Notes: generated from the sequence alone by a model not told the origin. A stretch of DNA of 64,000 bases from Pseudomonas synxantha BG33R (GCF_000263715.2 NZ_CM001514.1:1-64000); one strand, 5' to 3'; counted from the stretch's first letter, positions 29,393 to 37,238 are shown. Numbers and translations are program-made.

Positions 29393-29468
29393 CACTTCGG
29401 ATATCCATGATGGCTCAGAGAGCCGCCGCTTTGACGAGCGAGAAAGGCTTGTATGGCAAGGACACCAT

Positions 29469-30593
29469 GTGGTTGAGCAAATATCGATGATTACGGATAT
29501 TGAAAGAATTCTGAGAGAAAGCCCAGCTGAGCCGGTTAAGAATATCGCTCGACTACTCAAGTCCCATAAGACTGTGGTCAACCCTATCCTCTACGGAAAT
29601 CCTCATATTTTTTCTGTGGACACAGATCGGTTCTGGTCACTAGTGAGTCCGGAAAAAATCAGAGTTCGGCTCATGGAGGAAGCATGGGTTGATTGCAAGT
29701 CCTTTGAGCAAGCCCTGGCTACGGCTGGGTCACCCCTGGATTTCAAATGCACTGAGGTAGAGTTTGTTTTGCCCGTCGGTTGCAAGCTCATGATTGACGC
29801 GGCAGCCCGAGTTCTCGCCCTGTGTAACCAGTTGACGTTCCTTGGTAAGTCAGTTGCTATCGATCTTACTGATTGCTCAAAGACGCGGACCTACCTGAAT
29901 CGTCTGGGCTTCTTTGATCATCTCAATTCGGAAGTCCGGGTCCTCCCGAGACGACCAAGCCGGTCAGCTGCCGAGGCCTATCGAGGCAACAATGACGGAG
30001 TTATAGAGCTGGCCGTAATTCATCATCAAGTGCCTGATGAAAGTATTCCTAAGCGATTCAAAAAAAGCCTAGTGACATTCGCGGGTGAGCGTTATGAGGC
30101 CTCGTTCACTTTTATCTCGGAGCTTTTTGGAAATGTACGGGATCATGCGCAGTCGCAGATCCCTGGTTTTGCTGCCCTCCAATACTATCCGAGGAGCAAA
30201 AAGGTCCAGACTGTTATATCTGATAGCGGCGTCGGTATCGTCGGCAGTCTCATGCCGGTGCTCGCGACGCGGCATCCTGAGGTTTTTCAAAGCTTGGATC
30301 TCTCCGCACCTGATCTAGGGCCGCAACTGCTGTTGCAGATTTTCAAGCGAGGTCGAATCTCTCGTTCAGAGGATGACGCGCGCGGCCTGGGTCTAAAAGT
30401 CAGCGGTGAGGTGGCGGCTAAATTTGACGCTACGGTCACGATACGTCAGCAGAACTTTGAGCTTATATTGGTCTACGAGAAGACCCGGCTGATCACTGAC
30501 CACCGATTGAATTTGCCGTCCATCCTGGGAACACACATCTGTGTAGAGTTTCTGATTGACAGTGAAGAGACTCTGGTTAAACTGAGAAAATGA
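29469..30593 (+). CDS. STAS-like/GHKL ATPase fusion of a putative partner-switch module
   Basis: A 374-residue protein starting at GTG 29469, 6 bp after AAGGA; an ATG at 29487 is the alternative. The N-terminal part (about 95-160: KLMIDAAARVLALCNQLTFL, VAIDLTDCSK) looks like a STAS-type alpha/beta domain. The C-terminal part is a GHKL ATPase with an N box ISELFGNVRDHA (Glu218, Asn222), G1 box SDSGVGI (251-257) and G2 box RGLGLKVS. No histidine-phosphotransfer domain or membrane segment is present, so it resembles an anti-sigma-type kinase rather than a sensor kinase. It overlaps the next gene by 4 bp. Function unknown; a defence or regulatory switch is inferred from domains and location. Confidence 0.7.
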   Translation: MVEQISMITDIERILRESPAEPVKNIARLLKSHKTVVNPILYGNPHIFSVDTDRFWSLVSPEKIRVRLMEEAWVDCKSFEQALATAGSPLDFKCTEVEFVLPVGCKLMIDAAARVLALCNQLTFLGKSVAIDLTDCSKTRTYLNRLGFFDHLNSEVRVLPRRPSRSAAEAYRGNNDGVIELAVIHHQVPDESIPKRFKKSLVTFAGERYEASFTFISELFGNVRDHAQSQIPGFAALQYYPRSKKVQTVISDSGVGIVGSLMPVLATRHPEVFQSLDLSAPDLGPQLLLQIFKRGRISRSEDDARGLGLKVSGEVAAKFDATVTIRQQNFELILVYEKTRLITDHRLNLPSILGTHICVEFLIDSEETLVKLRK

Positions 30594-31150
30594 ATCAGAA
30601 AACCCCCATTATCAAGCTTTTAGACCTAACTGGCGACGATCATCCCTTCGGCAATGTGCAGGGGAAGGCGACCTTTAGAATGCTGTTGGACGTCGTCGAG
30701 GCCAATCCTCACGCGTTAATCTTTGGCATCTCTTTGGATGGGATTGAGGCTACGGATGCATCCTTCCCGCGTGAAAGTGTCGTAGCAGTCGCCAAGCTTT
30801 TCAAAGGCGAGCGCGGTTTTTTCCTTAAGGATGTCAAAAGTCGAGACTTGCTCGATAACTGGCGCTACGCGGCTCAGGCGAAAGAGCAGCCGCTCACTGT
30901 CTGGACGAATCGCAGCTTTGAGGTCATTGGGCCCGAGTTGAGTCCATCCGCCGCCGACCTATTGGGCTGCGTCCTGTCCAACGGCTCTATCACGACCGCT
31001 AGAGCCGCAGATCTTCTGAAAATATCTGTTCCTAATGCCAGCACCAAGCTGAAAAAGCTTTTAGATAGCGGGTATATTTTGAGGGCAGAGGAAGCAGCAG
31101 AGTCTGGCGGAATCGAGTTCATGTACTACGCCATAGCGGAATCTGCTTAA
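30590..31150 (+). CDS. STAS-like (DUF4325-type) and winged-helix protein
   Basis: A 186-residue protein overlapping the GHKL gene by 4 bp (ATGA). The N-terminal half fits the STAS-like DUF4325 fold: KLLDLTGDDHPFGNVQGKAT, then FGISLDGIEATDASFPRESV, where the Ser in DASF occupies the usual phosphorylatable place. From about 118 on it resembles a MarR-like winged helix (ADLLGCVLSNGSITTARAAD, VPNASTKLKKLLDSGYILRA). With the upstream GHKL protein it looks like a kinase plus STAS substrate that directly binds DNA. That working model is my inference. Confidence 0.7.
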   Translation: MNQKTPIIKLLDLTGDDHPFGNVQGKATFRMLLDVVEANPHALIFGISLDGIEATDASFPRESVVAVAKLFKGERGFFLKDVKSRDLLDNWRYAAQAKEQPLTVWTNRSFEVIGPELSPSAADLLGCVLSNGSITTARAADLLKISVPNASTKLKKLLDSGYILRAEEAAESGGIEFMYYAIAESA

Positions 31151-31250
31151 ACAGGTTTACACATTCAGAATTTGAGAGTAGTCTTCTTCACGGAGCCAAG
31201 GGTTTTGACCCCTGGTTAAACAGTGTAAATTAATCAGAAAGGTAATAATT
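31151..31250. promoter_or_regulatory. Structured leader before the small-protein/yegP operon
   Basis: The 100-bp gap has nested dyads: TTTACAC (31156-31162) pairs with GTGTAAA (31223-31229), and inside it CCAAGGG (31196-31202) pairs with CCCCTGG (31209-31215, one mismatch). GAAAGGTAATAATT precedes the ATG at 31251. It could be a terminator for the upstream gene, a promoter/operator, or a structured RNA leader. Confidence 0.4.
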
Positions 31251-31424
31251 ATGGCTACGAATCCTCCTTCGGGTGATGGGCATCGCAATGGTGCTGTCCG
31301 GGATCGCTCTCAAACTCAAACCCCATCGGGTCATTGGGTTAAACGGGATACTGAGACCGGCCAGTTTATGGACGTGAAAACTTCGGACAAAACGCCGTTC
31401 AAAGGCGTCCGCAAAGAGAAATAA
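31251..31424 (+). CDS. Small basic hypothetical protein, 57 residues
   Basis: An ORF with AAAGG 9 bp before ATG 31251. Composition is polar and basic (GDGHRNGAVRDRSQTQTPSG, then HWVKRDTETGQFMDVKTSDK), with no hydrophobic core, as in small proteins commonly found beside yegP-like genes. It is 10 bp before yegP, whose ribosome-binding site AAGGAG overlaps this gene's stop region, so they are co-translated. Confidence 0.7.
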   Translation: MATNPPSGDGHRNGAVRDRSQTQTPSGHWVKRDTETGQFMDVKTSDKTPFKGVRKEK

Positions 31425-31434
31425 GGAGTAAAAA

Positions 31435-31767
31435 ATGAGCGCGAAATTCGAGATTTTTCTGGGTACAAACCGACAGTATTATTTCCGGCTTAAGGCTCCA
31501 AATGGTGAAAAAATCCTAGCAAGCGAGGCTTATACTACTAAGGCAAATTGCCAAAACGGCATCCAATCCGTCAAAGCACATGCGCCTTACGACAGCTATT
31601 ACAAGAAGCTTCTGTCTACGAATGCTCAGTATTATTTCACGTTGAATGCCAGTAACGGCCAGGTGATCGGTACGAGTGAAACCTATACTAGCTCCCAAGC
31701 CCGTGACGGTGGGATTGCTGCGGTCAAGGCGTACGCCCCAACTGCTCCAACTGTAGATTTGACCTAA
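31435..31767 (+). CDS. yegP: YegP-like protein with two UPF0339/DUF1508 repeats
   Basis: A 110-residue protein made of two tandem DUF1508 repeats: KFEIFLGTNRQYYFRLKAPN...ILASEAYTTKANCQNGIQSV and then AQYYFTLNASNGQVIGTSETY...RDGGIAAVKAYA. The family is small, cytoplasmic and without an assigned biochemical role. It is the last cargo gene before the right end. A good ribosome-binding site (AAGGAG) precedes it. Confidence 0.88.
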   Translation: MSAKFEIFLGTNRQYYFRLKAPNGEKILASEAYTTKANCQNGIQSVKAHAPYDSYYKKLLSTNAQYYFTLNASNGQVIGTSETYTSSQARDGGIAAVKAYAPTAPTVDLT

Positions 31768-31784
31768 TCTACACTGCTACTTTT

Positions 31785-31812
31785 TCGAGCCCCTCTTTAC
31801 AGGGGCTTTTTT
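31785..31812 (+). terminator. Rho-independent terminator after yegP
   Basis: Stem AGCCCCT/AGGGGCT (31788-31794, 31801-31807) with the loop CTTTAC and a following T-tract. It ends the yegP transcript. The downstream 31813-32040 contains a 71-codon frame that I do not support. Confidence 0.9.
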
Positions 31813-32049
31813 GTCTCCGTGAAGAAAGGTGATTTGCACAACACTGTTCAGCTTTTCTTCAATCCCCCTATTCGTCAGCAATTTTTAGAGACCTGCTATC
31901 CCACAGATTCACTCTATCTTTCCGACTTCGCTGATAGGCAGTGTGGGTACGGTGGTTGCGGAGATGCGCCAGCCCGAAAAGATCAGAGCCAAGATCATAG
32001 TGTGCCTTTCAGACCGGTGGACATTCACGGTTGATAGACGACTCTCAGG

Positions 32050-32187
32050 AAAACGACATTTATTCCTGGCTAAGGCTTAGCAAACGACAGCAAATACGGC
32101 ACATACATGACATTTCTCCTGCCCAGTATGTAGCAATGTCCCCTTAATCCAGGCGGCTCTAGGCGACACTTAATCCGCCCATCGACA
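32050..32187. repeat. Transposon right end with inverted repeat and about five TnsB-type sites
   Basis: Terminal inverted repeat 32163-32187. On the plus strand a degenerate motif GACA-TTAATCC-GGC recurs at about 32052-32070 (CGACATTTATTCCTGGC), 32083-32100 (CGACAGCAAATACGGC), 32107-32124 (TGACATTTCTCCTGCCC), 32137-32154 (TGTCCCCTTAATCCAGGC) and 32163-32180 (CGACACTTAATCCGCCC), at spacings of roughly 24-31 bp. The array fits multiple TnsB sites at a Tn7-type end. Confidence 0.82.
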
Positions 32188-32192
32188 TCAGG
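32188..32192. repeat. Target-site duplication, right copy (TCAGG)
   Basis: Matches the five bases at 6226-6230, directly outside the ACA terminus. It confirms insertion by a 5-bp staggered transposition event. Confidence 0.92.
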
Positions 32193-32205
32193 TAAACCTG
32201 CTTGA

Positions 32206-32240
32206 ACAAAAAGGCCAGCGCTTAGCGTTGGCCTTTTTTA
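32206..32240 (+). terminator. Original gyrB terminator, displaced by the transposon
   Basis: An A-tract, the stem GGCCAGCGC/GCGTTGGCC with loop TTA (one G-T pair) and a T-tract. In the empty chromosome it would begin about 24 bp after the gyrB stop. It could now serve the transposon's right end or, on the other strand, the response-regulator gene. Confidence 0.88.
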
Positions 32241-32266
32241 TTGGGTGATGGTTAAGCGTTTTAAAA

Positions 32267-32282
32267 TGCTCCACGTGGAACA
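32267..32282. promoter_or_regulatory. parS: parS-like site downstream of the transposon
   Basis: TGCTCCACGTGGAACA matches the parS consensus at 15 of 16 positions. Before the insertion it would have lain about 2.5 kb from the recF parS sites; it is now about 28.5 kb away. Confidence 0.8.
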
Positions 32283-32290
32283 TCAAGATT

Positions 32291-33013
32291 TCAACTTTGC
32301 GCCGTAGTAGCCACACTCTCCAAACGATACCCATATCCATAGATCGTCAACAGCTGCCAGCCGCGATCCGCCGTCAGCCCGAGCTTGTTACGCAGACGGT
32401 AGATATGAGTATCCAAAGGCCGTGACGAGACCATTTCCTCATGGCTCCAAAACCGCTCATACAGGTACTCGCGAGACAGCGGCCGGGCCAGGTTGGCAAA
32501 TAGGCAACTGGCCAGGCGGTATTCCCGTTCTGTCAGGTTAATGGGTTTGCCGGCGCGGGTGACGGTCAGTTCGGCATCGTCGAACGTTAGGTCATTAAAG
32601 CTCTGCACTTCCTGGGTAGCCGACTTCTGCAGGCCGTGACGTCGCAGGACGGCGCTGACGCGTGCTTTGAGCTCGTTGGGGCGAAAGGGTTTGCTGACGT
32701 AATCATCTGCGCCGCTGTTCAGTGCGGTGACGATATCGCTTTCGGCATCGCGACTGGTGAGCATGATTACCGCGGGGGGCGATTCCATGTGTTCGCGGGT
32801 CCAGCGCAACAAGGCAATGCCCGAGATATCCGGCAGTTGCCAATCCAGGATCAGCAGGTCAAAGGTTTCCCGCCGCAGTTGGCGCAGCAGGTCTTCGCCG
32901 CGCTCAAAGAAATGCAGCGACCATGGCTGTTCTGCAGTGCTGGGAATCTGTCGCAGTGTCTGTTCCACCCGTCGCAACTCGGCGGGCTCGTCATCCAGTA
33001 TTGCGACTCGCAT
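32291..33013 (-). CDS. OmpR/PhoB-family response regulator
   Basis: A 240-residue regulator. The receiver domain has ILDDEP, the phospho-acceptor Asp57 in LILDWQLPD, MLTSRD and SKPF. The C-terminal winged helix is of OmpR type (LTEREYRLASCLFANLARPL, RPLDTHIYRLRNKL, LLTIYGYGYRLE). AGGAAGGA precedes the ATG. It is divergent from the CHASE2 histidine kinase, its probable partner, across a 316-bp gap. The gene starts just behind the displaced gyrB terminator and parS site. Confidence 0.93.
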   Translation of the reverse strand: MRVAILDDEPAELRRVEQTLRQIPSTAEQPWSLHFFERGEDLLRQLRRETFDLLILDWQLPDISGIALLRWTREHMESPPAVIMLTSRDAESDIVTALNSGADDYVSKPFRPNELKARVSAVLRRHGLQKSATQEVQSFNDLTFDDAELTVTRAGKPINLTEREYRLASCLFANLARPLSREYLYERFWSHEEMVSSRPLDTHIYRLRNKLGLTADRGWQLLTIYGYGYRLESVATTAQS

Positions 33014-33329
33014 GGGGGTCCTTCCTACAAAAAATACGACTGCTTTAATGAGAGGCGACTGTGCAAAGCCAGCCTCTGAATCTGAACAATTATGGGCGGA
33101 TTCTACGATCCTTGTATCTCTCGATACGCTGATAAGATCCCGTGATGCTCAAAGCAAAGATACCGGCTCCTGTCTGTGAGGAAAAGGACTCGCTCATACC
33201 CCTGCCCTGCAACAAGGTGAGGTATGGTTTGTTGCACGGTTCTGGGTAAAGTCCTCAACTGAGACCGAAATAAGCTTCACTTGTTTCAGAACACTGTTGA
33301 ACGTCACCACATGGAGAGGGAGTGGGCCT

Positions 33330-33389
33330 ATGACACCTTTACCCGATGACCATCAATGCCTTCGCATACTTTCGGCGGTAGCCCTGTGA
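33330..33389 (+). CDS. Possible 19-residue leader peptide overlapping the kinase start
   Basis: ATG 33330 follows the purine-rich GGAGAGGGAG and encodes MTPLPDDHQCLRILSAVAL. Its stop TGA overlaps the GTG (33386) of the kinase gene. That geometry suggests translational coupling or a remnant of a lost upstream gene. The remaining 33014-33329 contains only promoter-type sequence. Confidence 0.3.
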   Translation: MTPLPDDHQCLRILSAVAL

Positions 33390-35665
33390 AACTATGGCGT
33401 AAAGCCGAGAAACGCCAACCCACCCAGGCACAGCTGTTGTTCCACGGGTTGGTCCGTGAATGGTTGTTGATCGGGCTGGTGTTACTTCCCTTTACCGTTT
33501 ACCTGTCCTTGAGCCCGGGCCTGGCACTGAATAACCCTCTCTACGACAGCCTGCGCCGACTGACACCTTTACCGGTGGATCCACGGATTCTGCTGGTCAC
33601 CATTGATGCGCCCAGCCTGGAAGTACTCGGCCCATGGCCGTGGCCGCGCAGCGTGCATGCAGATCTGATTGAACGCCTTAGCGCCGCCCAGCCGGCAGGC
33701 ATTCTGTTTGACGTAGTCTTCAGCGAACCTAGCAAGGGGGCCGATGGACGACGGTTGGCTGATGCGGTCTGCAATGCTGGCAATGTACTGCTGCCCATCG
33801 TCGGTGATAGCAGTGTAAGTCCCAGCCTGCCAGGAGAGCCGCTGTCACCGTTGCTCAAGTGCGCCAAGGGCGTGGGGCATATCAACGTCGAAGCGGATAG
33901 CGACGGCATCGTACGCAGCGTGTATCTGCGTGAAGGCCCACCGGGAAGCACGCTCCCTCAATTGGCATGGCTGGCGTTCGCGCTGAGTGAGCAAGCACCG
34001 GTAATGCCGGGCCTTGCCCAGGAGCCCAGCAGCCAGCAGTGGCATCAGGAGCATGAAATCCGCGTGCCTTTCACCTCGGAAGATGACCACTTTCCCAGCG
34101 TGTCCTACCTCAGCGTATTACGCGGCGAGGTACCTCCCGAGACACTGCGCGGCCGGCTGATTCTGATAGGTGCCACGGCGTATGGAATGGCCGATCGTTT
34201 TGTGACACCGCTCTCCTCCACCGTCGGCACGACCGCAGGAGTGGAGATCCAGGCCGATATCCTCAATGGTCTGTTGCAGGGACGCAGCATTGTCGACCTG
34301 CCCGGATGGCTTGCTGCCCTGTTGGCGACATCCTTGGTGACCTTGCTGCTGGGCCTTCTGCTGTATCGCCCTCGCTACGCCCTGTGGATGACCCTGGGTG
34401 GCATGACCGCGGCGCTCGTGGGCTCATGGGCATTGCTGCGCCTTGGGCATTGGTGGTCTCCCGCCGCATGTTTGATCGGGCTGTTACTCAGCTATCTCAT
34501 CTGGAACTGGCGGCGCCTGAGCGTCATCCTGGCCTACTTTGGTTGGGAACTGGCGCGGCTGGATAACGAGCCCAAGGTGCTGCCGGAGCGTCGTCGTGCG
34601 CCCGCCAGCAAGGGTGATGTGTTGCAGGGGCGGATCTTTGCCCTTGAGCAGGCAGTCAGTCGTACGCGTGATACGCGGCGCTTTATGGCTGACGGGTTGG
34701 AATGCCTGCCGGTGGCTACGCTGATAACCGACCCACAGGGCAATATTCTGTTGGCCAACCGTGTAGCCCGTGATGTGTTCGGTAACGACCTGGTCAATTC
34801 AAACCTCATCGAACAACTCGCCGATTTGGGTTATCCCCCGCTGCATAACGGCGTACGCCCTGCCCTGTCAGCACTGGAATTGGTCGAGTTCCGCGATATC
34901 CACCAACGCAGTCTGCGGATGGAGCTTGCGCCGTTGCTTCCGGCCGAAGGTGACTTCGCCCTCGGATGGCTGTTGAGCCTGACGGACCTGAGCAAGGAGC
35001 GAGAAGCCCAGCAGCATCGCGAGACCATGCTGCGCTTCCTCTCCCACGACCTACGCGCACCCCATTCGGCGATCCTCGCCCTGCTGGATGTGCATAACGG
35101 CGAATCGCCAGTCTTTGCCCAGGTCGAGCAACAGGTCAGACGGGCCTTGAGCCTTACCGAATCCTTTGTGCAATTGGCCAAGGCCGAGGCTGACGGTTAC
35201 CAGTTCCAGCCTACCTTGTTCGCCATGCTGGTGATGGACGCCTTTGATCAAGTGGCGGTGATTGCGCAACTCAAGGGCATCCACCTGGTCCACGACCTGG
35301 ATGAAGCGGATGAAGCCATGATCCATGCCGATCAATCACTGCTCACCCGTGCGTTGTTCAACGTGCTGGAGAATGCGATCAAATACTCCCCATCCGGCAC
35401 TACCGTCAGGTTAAGACACGGCAGTGCACAGGGGTGGTTGGAATGCCGCATCAGCGATCAGGGGCCGGGGATTGCCCCCGATGATTTACCGGAACTGTTC
35501 AGCCAATACCGGCGTTTCGATTCGGCCCAGGGCAGTGACGGTCTTGGACTGGGGCTGACGATGGTTAAGGCTGTGGTGGAACGGCACGGCGGACGCATCG
35601 TTTGTGAAAGTGAGCTGGGCAAGGGCTCGACATTCATCCTGTTATTGCCGCAGTTGGAAGACTAA
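33386..35665 (+). CDS. CHASE2-domain sensor histidine kinase
   Basis: About 759 residues from GTG 33386; an in-frame ATG at 33356 has no ribosome-binding site. One N-terminal membrane helix (LIGLVLLPFTVYLSL) leads to a periplasmic CHASE2 domain (DPRILLVTIDAPSLEVLGPW, ILFDVVFSEP, RLILIGATAYGMADRFVTPL). Three membrane helices, a PAS-like domain, HisKA with FLSHDLRAPHSAILALLD (His554) and HATPase with NVLENAIKYS, SDQGPGI and GLGLGL follow. It probably signals to the divergent OmpR-type regulator; the stimulus is unknown. The terminator at 35691 ends the gene. Confidence 0.9.
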   Translation: MKLWRKAEKRQPTQAQLLFHGLVREWLLIGLVLLPFTVYLSLSPGLALNNPLYDSLRRLTPLPVDPRILLVTIDAPSLEVLGPWPWPRSVHADLIERLSAAQPAGILFDVVFSEPSKGADGRRLADAVCNAGNVLLPIVGDSSVSPSLPGEPLSPLLKCAKGVGHINVEADSDGIVRSVYLREGPPGSTLPQLAWLAFALSEQAPVMPGLAQEPSSQQWHQEHEIRVPFTSEDDHFPSVSYLSVLRGEVPPETLRGRLILIGATAYGMADRFVTPLSSTVGTTAGVEIQADILNGLLQGRSIVDLPGWLAALLATSLVTLLLGLLLYRPRYALWMTLGGMTAALVGSWALLRLGHWWSPAACLIGLLLSYLIWNWRRLSVILAYFGWELARLDNEPKVLPERRRAPASKGDVLQGRIFALEQAVSRTRDTRRFMADGLECLPVATLITDPQGNILLANRVARDVFGNDLVNSNLIEQLADLGYPPLHNGVRPALSALELVEFRDIHQRSLRMELAPLLPAEGDFALGWLLSLTDLSKEREAQQHRETMLRFLSHDLRAPHSAILALLDVHNGESPVFAQVEQQVRRALSLTESFVQLAKAEADGYQFQPTLFAMLVMDAFDQVAVIAQLKGIHLVHDLDEADEAMIHADQSLLTRALFNVLENAIKYSPSGTTVRLRHGSAQGWLECRISDQGPGIAPDDLPELFSQYRRFDSAQGSDGLGLGLTMVKAVVERHGGRIVCESELGKGSTFILLLPQLED

Positions 35666-35690
35666 AAAACCGACTTTTCTGCTGTGCATA

Positions 35691-35720
35691 AAAAACCGGT
35701 CACAAGGACCGGTTTTTTTA
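35691..35720 (+). terminator. Terminator after the histidine kinase
   Basis: Stem AAAAACCGGTC/GACCGGTTTTT with loop ACAAG and a trailing T-tract. The stem is symmetrical, so it can also end leftward plsC transcription. Confidence 0.9.
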
Positions 35721-35832
35721 TGAAGAAAAAACTTATGCACGTTTTTCGAGATTTTATGACCTTCAGAAATATGCAGCTAAATCAGCATGTTATGAATCAA
35801 AAAAGCCAATTCGCCAACAAAGCGTACACAGG

Positions 35833-35841
35833 TTATCCACA
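35833..35841 (+). promoter_or_regulatory. Consensus DnaA box
   Basis: TTATCCACA, the strongest DnaA-binding 9-mer, in the short gap between the kinase terminator and plsC. It is one of several perfect copies in this origin-proximal window. Confidence 0.55.
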
Positions 35842-35846
35842 GATTC

Positions 35847-36617
35847 TCAAATCGCCGGGGTCTCGACTACCAAGGGCTCAGGAGGCAGGGAACCCATGGC
35901 TCGCTGCTGCGCTTCATTCCACGCTGCTGCGCGGTCGTTCAGTGCAGCAATCGCACGCGGCCCCTCGCCTTCTGCGTACATCGGCTCGCCTATAACCACG
36001 GTGATGGTGCCCGCGCGTTTGGCCCAGCCGGTCTTCGGCCAGAACTTGCCGGCATTGTGGGCAATGGGCAGCACCGGCAGGTTGGCGTTGACCGCCAATG
36101 CGGTACCGCCCCGCGAGAACTTGCCTACGGTGCCGTAGGGCACACGCGTACCTTCGGGGAAGATCAGCACCCAGACGCCGTCCTTGAGCAACTCGTCGCC
36201 CTTCTTGGCCACGTGCTTGAGCGCCGCCTTGGGGTTGTCACGGTCAATGGCGATCGGGCGCAACATGGCCATGGCCCAGCCAAAGAACGGAACGTACAAC
36301 AGTTCACGCTTAAGCACCTGGCTCAGGGGCGAGAAGTACGCGGAAAGAAAGAAGGTTTCCCAAGTGCTTTGGTGGTTCGACAAAATCACGCAGGGTTGGT
36401 CCGGGACGTTTTCTGCGCCCTTGACCTCGAAACGGATGTTCAGGAACACCTTGCTCAGCCACAACGCGCAACGGCACCAATAAACGTTGATGAAGCGATA
36501 ACGCGCCTTGAACGGCAGGAAGGGGGCAATAAAAAAGCTCAGGGTGCACCAGAGAAACGAACTGGTGCCCAGCAGCAGGTAAAAGAAAAAGGTTCTGATG
36601 GCCTGCAAGATCGACAT
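35847..36617 (-). CDS. plsC: 1-acyl-sn-glycerol-3-phosphate acyltransferase
   Basis: Membrane-bound enzyme that makes phosphatidic acid from lysophosphatidic acid. The start is taken at 36617 (MSILQAIRTFFFYLLLGTSS); the open frame extends 42 residues upstream but lacks family similarity. The 256-residue protein has an N-terminal membrane helix, the HX4D/E-type motif NHQSTWET, LRPIAIDRDN and the FPEGTR motif. This corresponds to PA0005 in P. aeruginosa (an OlsA/LptA-type acyltransferase), so it may act on ornithine lipids as well. It is downstream of gmhB on the same strand. Confidence 0.92.
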   Translation of the reverse strand: MSILQAIRTFFFYLLLGTSSFLWCTLSFFIAPFLPFKARYRFINVYWCRCALWLSKVFLNIRFEVKGAENVPDQPCVILSNHQSTWETFFLSAYFSPLSQVLKRELLYVPFFGWAMAMLRPIAIDRDNPKAALKHVAKKGDELLKDGVWVLIFPEGTRVPYGTVGKFSRGGTALAVNANLPVLPIAHNAGKFWPKTGWAKRAGTITVVIGEPMYAEGEGPRAIAALNDRAAAWNEAQQRAMGSLPPEPLVVETPAI

Positions 36618-36699
36618 GGCGGCATTTACCGTTGCGGGACACGGCCCGCCTGTTAAAAGCGCACTCCCGAACAATCCTTGGTCAGGAAGTCGAGGGCGG

Positions 36700-37236
36700 C
36701 TAGTTGTTAATAAGTTCTGCGGCAACCGCCGCCAGATCGTCAAAAATCAAAGTGCCTACCGGCAGGTTTTTCGCCTGGGTCTTTTCGCCTTTTCCGGTCT
36801 TTACCAAAACTGGCTGAGAGTCGACGGCTTTGGCCGCCTCCAGGTCACCGAGGCTGTCCCCGACGAACCATATCCCAGCCAAGGGCACCTTGTAATGTTC
36901 TGCAATGATTTTCAACATGCCAGGCTTGGGCTTGCGGCAATCGCAGCCCTCATCCGGCCCGTGAGGGCAGTAAACCACCAGCCCCACCTCACCGCCCTGT
37001 TCGGCTACCAACGTACGCAAGCGCGCGTGCATGGCGTCCAGGGTGGCGATGTCGTAGTAACCGCGGGCGATGCCGGACTGGTTGGTGGCGATCGCCACCG
37101 TCCAGCCGGCTTTGCTCAACTGCGCGATGGCCTCGATCGAGCCGGGCAAGGGGATCCACTCCTGTACCGACTTGATGTAAGCGTCGGAGTCGTAGTTGAT
37201 CACCCCGTCCCGATCGAGAATCAGCAGTTTCAACAT
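36700..37236 (-). CDS. gmhB: D-glycero-beta-D-manno-heptose 1,7-bisphosphate 7-phosphatase
   Basis: HAD-family phosphatase in the heptose branch of LPS core synthesis. The 178-residue protein has the HAD nucleophile motif LILDRDGVIN (Asp8, Asp10), ATNQSGIARG, the zinc-binding CPHGPDEGCDCRKPKPG loop typical of GmhB, and VGDSLGDLEAA. It begins 2 bp after glyS, so it is co-transcribed with glyQ-glyS. Confidence 0.95.
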   Translation of the reverse strand: MLKLLILDRDGVINYDSDAYIKSVQEWIPLPGSIEAIAQLSKAGWTVAIATNQSGIARGYYDIATLDAMHARLRTLVAEQGGEVGLVVYCPHGPDEGCDCRKPKPGMLKIIAEHYKVPLAGIWFVGDSLGDLEAAKAVDSQPVLVKTGKGEKTQAKNLPVGTLIFDDLAAVAAELINN

Positions 37237-37238
37237 GA

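Larger units (their letters stand above)
6231..32187. mobile_element. Tn7-like transposon with defence cargo inserted behind gyrB
   Basis: A 25,957-bp element bounded by inverted repeats. The outer 11 bases TGTCGATGGGC are identical at both ends, then two differ, then ATTAAGTGTCGC is identical. The ends have the 5'-TGT...ACA-3' form of Tn7 and are flanked by 5-bp TCAGG duplications. Inside are tnsA, tnsB, tnsC and a tniQ/tnsD-type target selector, but no tnsE. Cargo includes SPARSA, DRT1, a degenerate methylase-specificity fusion, a recombinase-ParB-ParB operon and a GHKL/STAS module. The core genes are central, about 10.8 kb from the left end and 9.7 kb from the right. The tnsA-proximal end faces gyrB, as the tnsA-proximal end of Tn7 faces glmS. 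Intact ends, duplication and genes suggest recent and possibly still mobile DNA. Confidence 0.95.

Noticed and set aside
31819..32034. 71-codon frame near the right end of the transposon
   Set aside because: It starts at a poor GTG, has no recognisable motif and runs into the TnsB-site region. Another frame (32 kb side) reads protein-like for about 45 codons but has no start.
6231..32187. CRISPR array or CRISPR-guided transposition (CAST)
   Set aside because: No repeat-spacer pattern, Cas12k or Cascade gene is visible; the TniQ protein is long and TnsD-like rather than the short CAST type.
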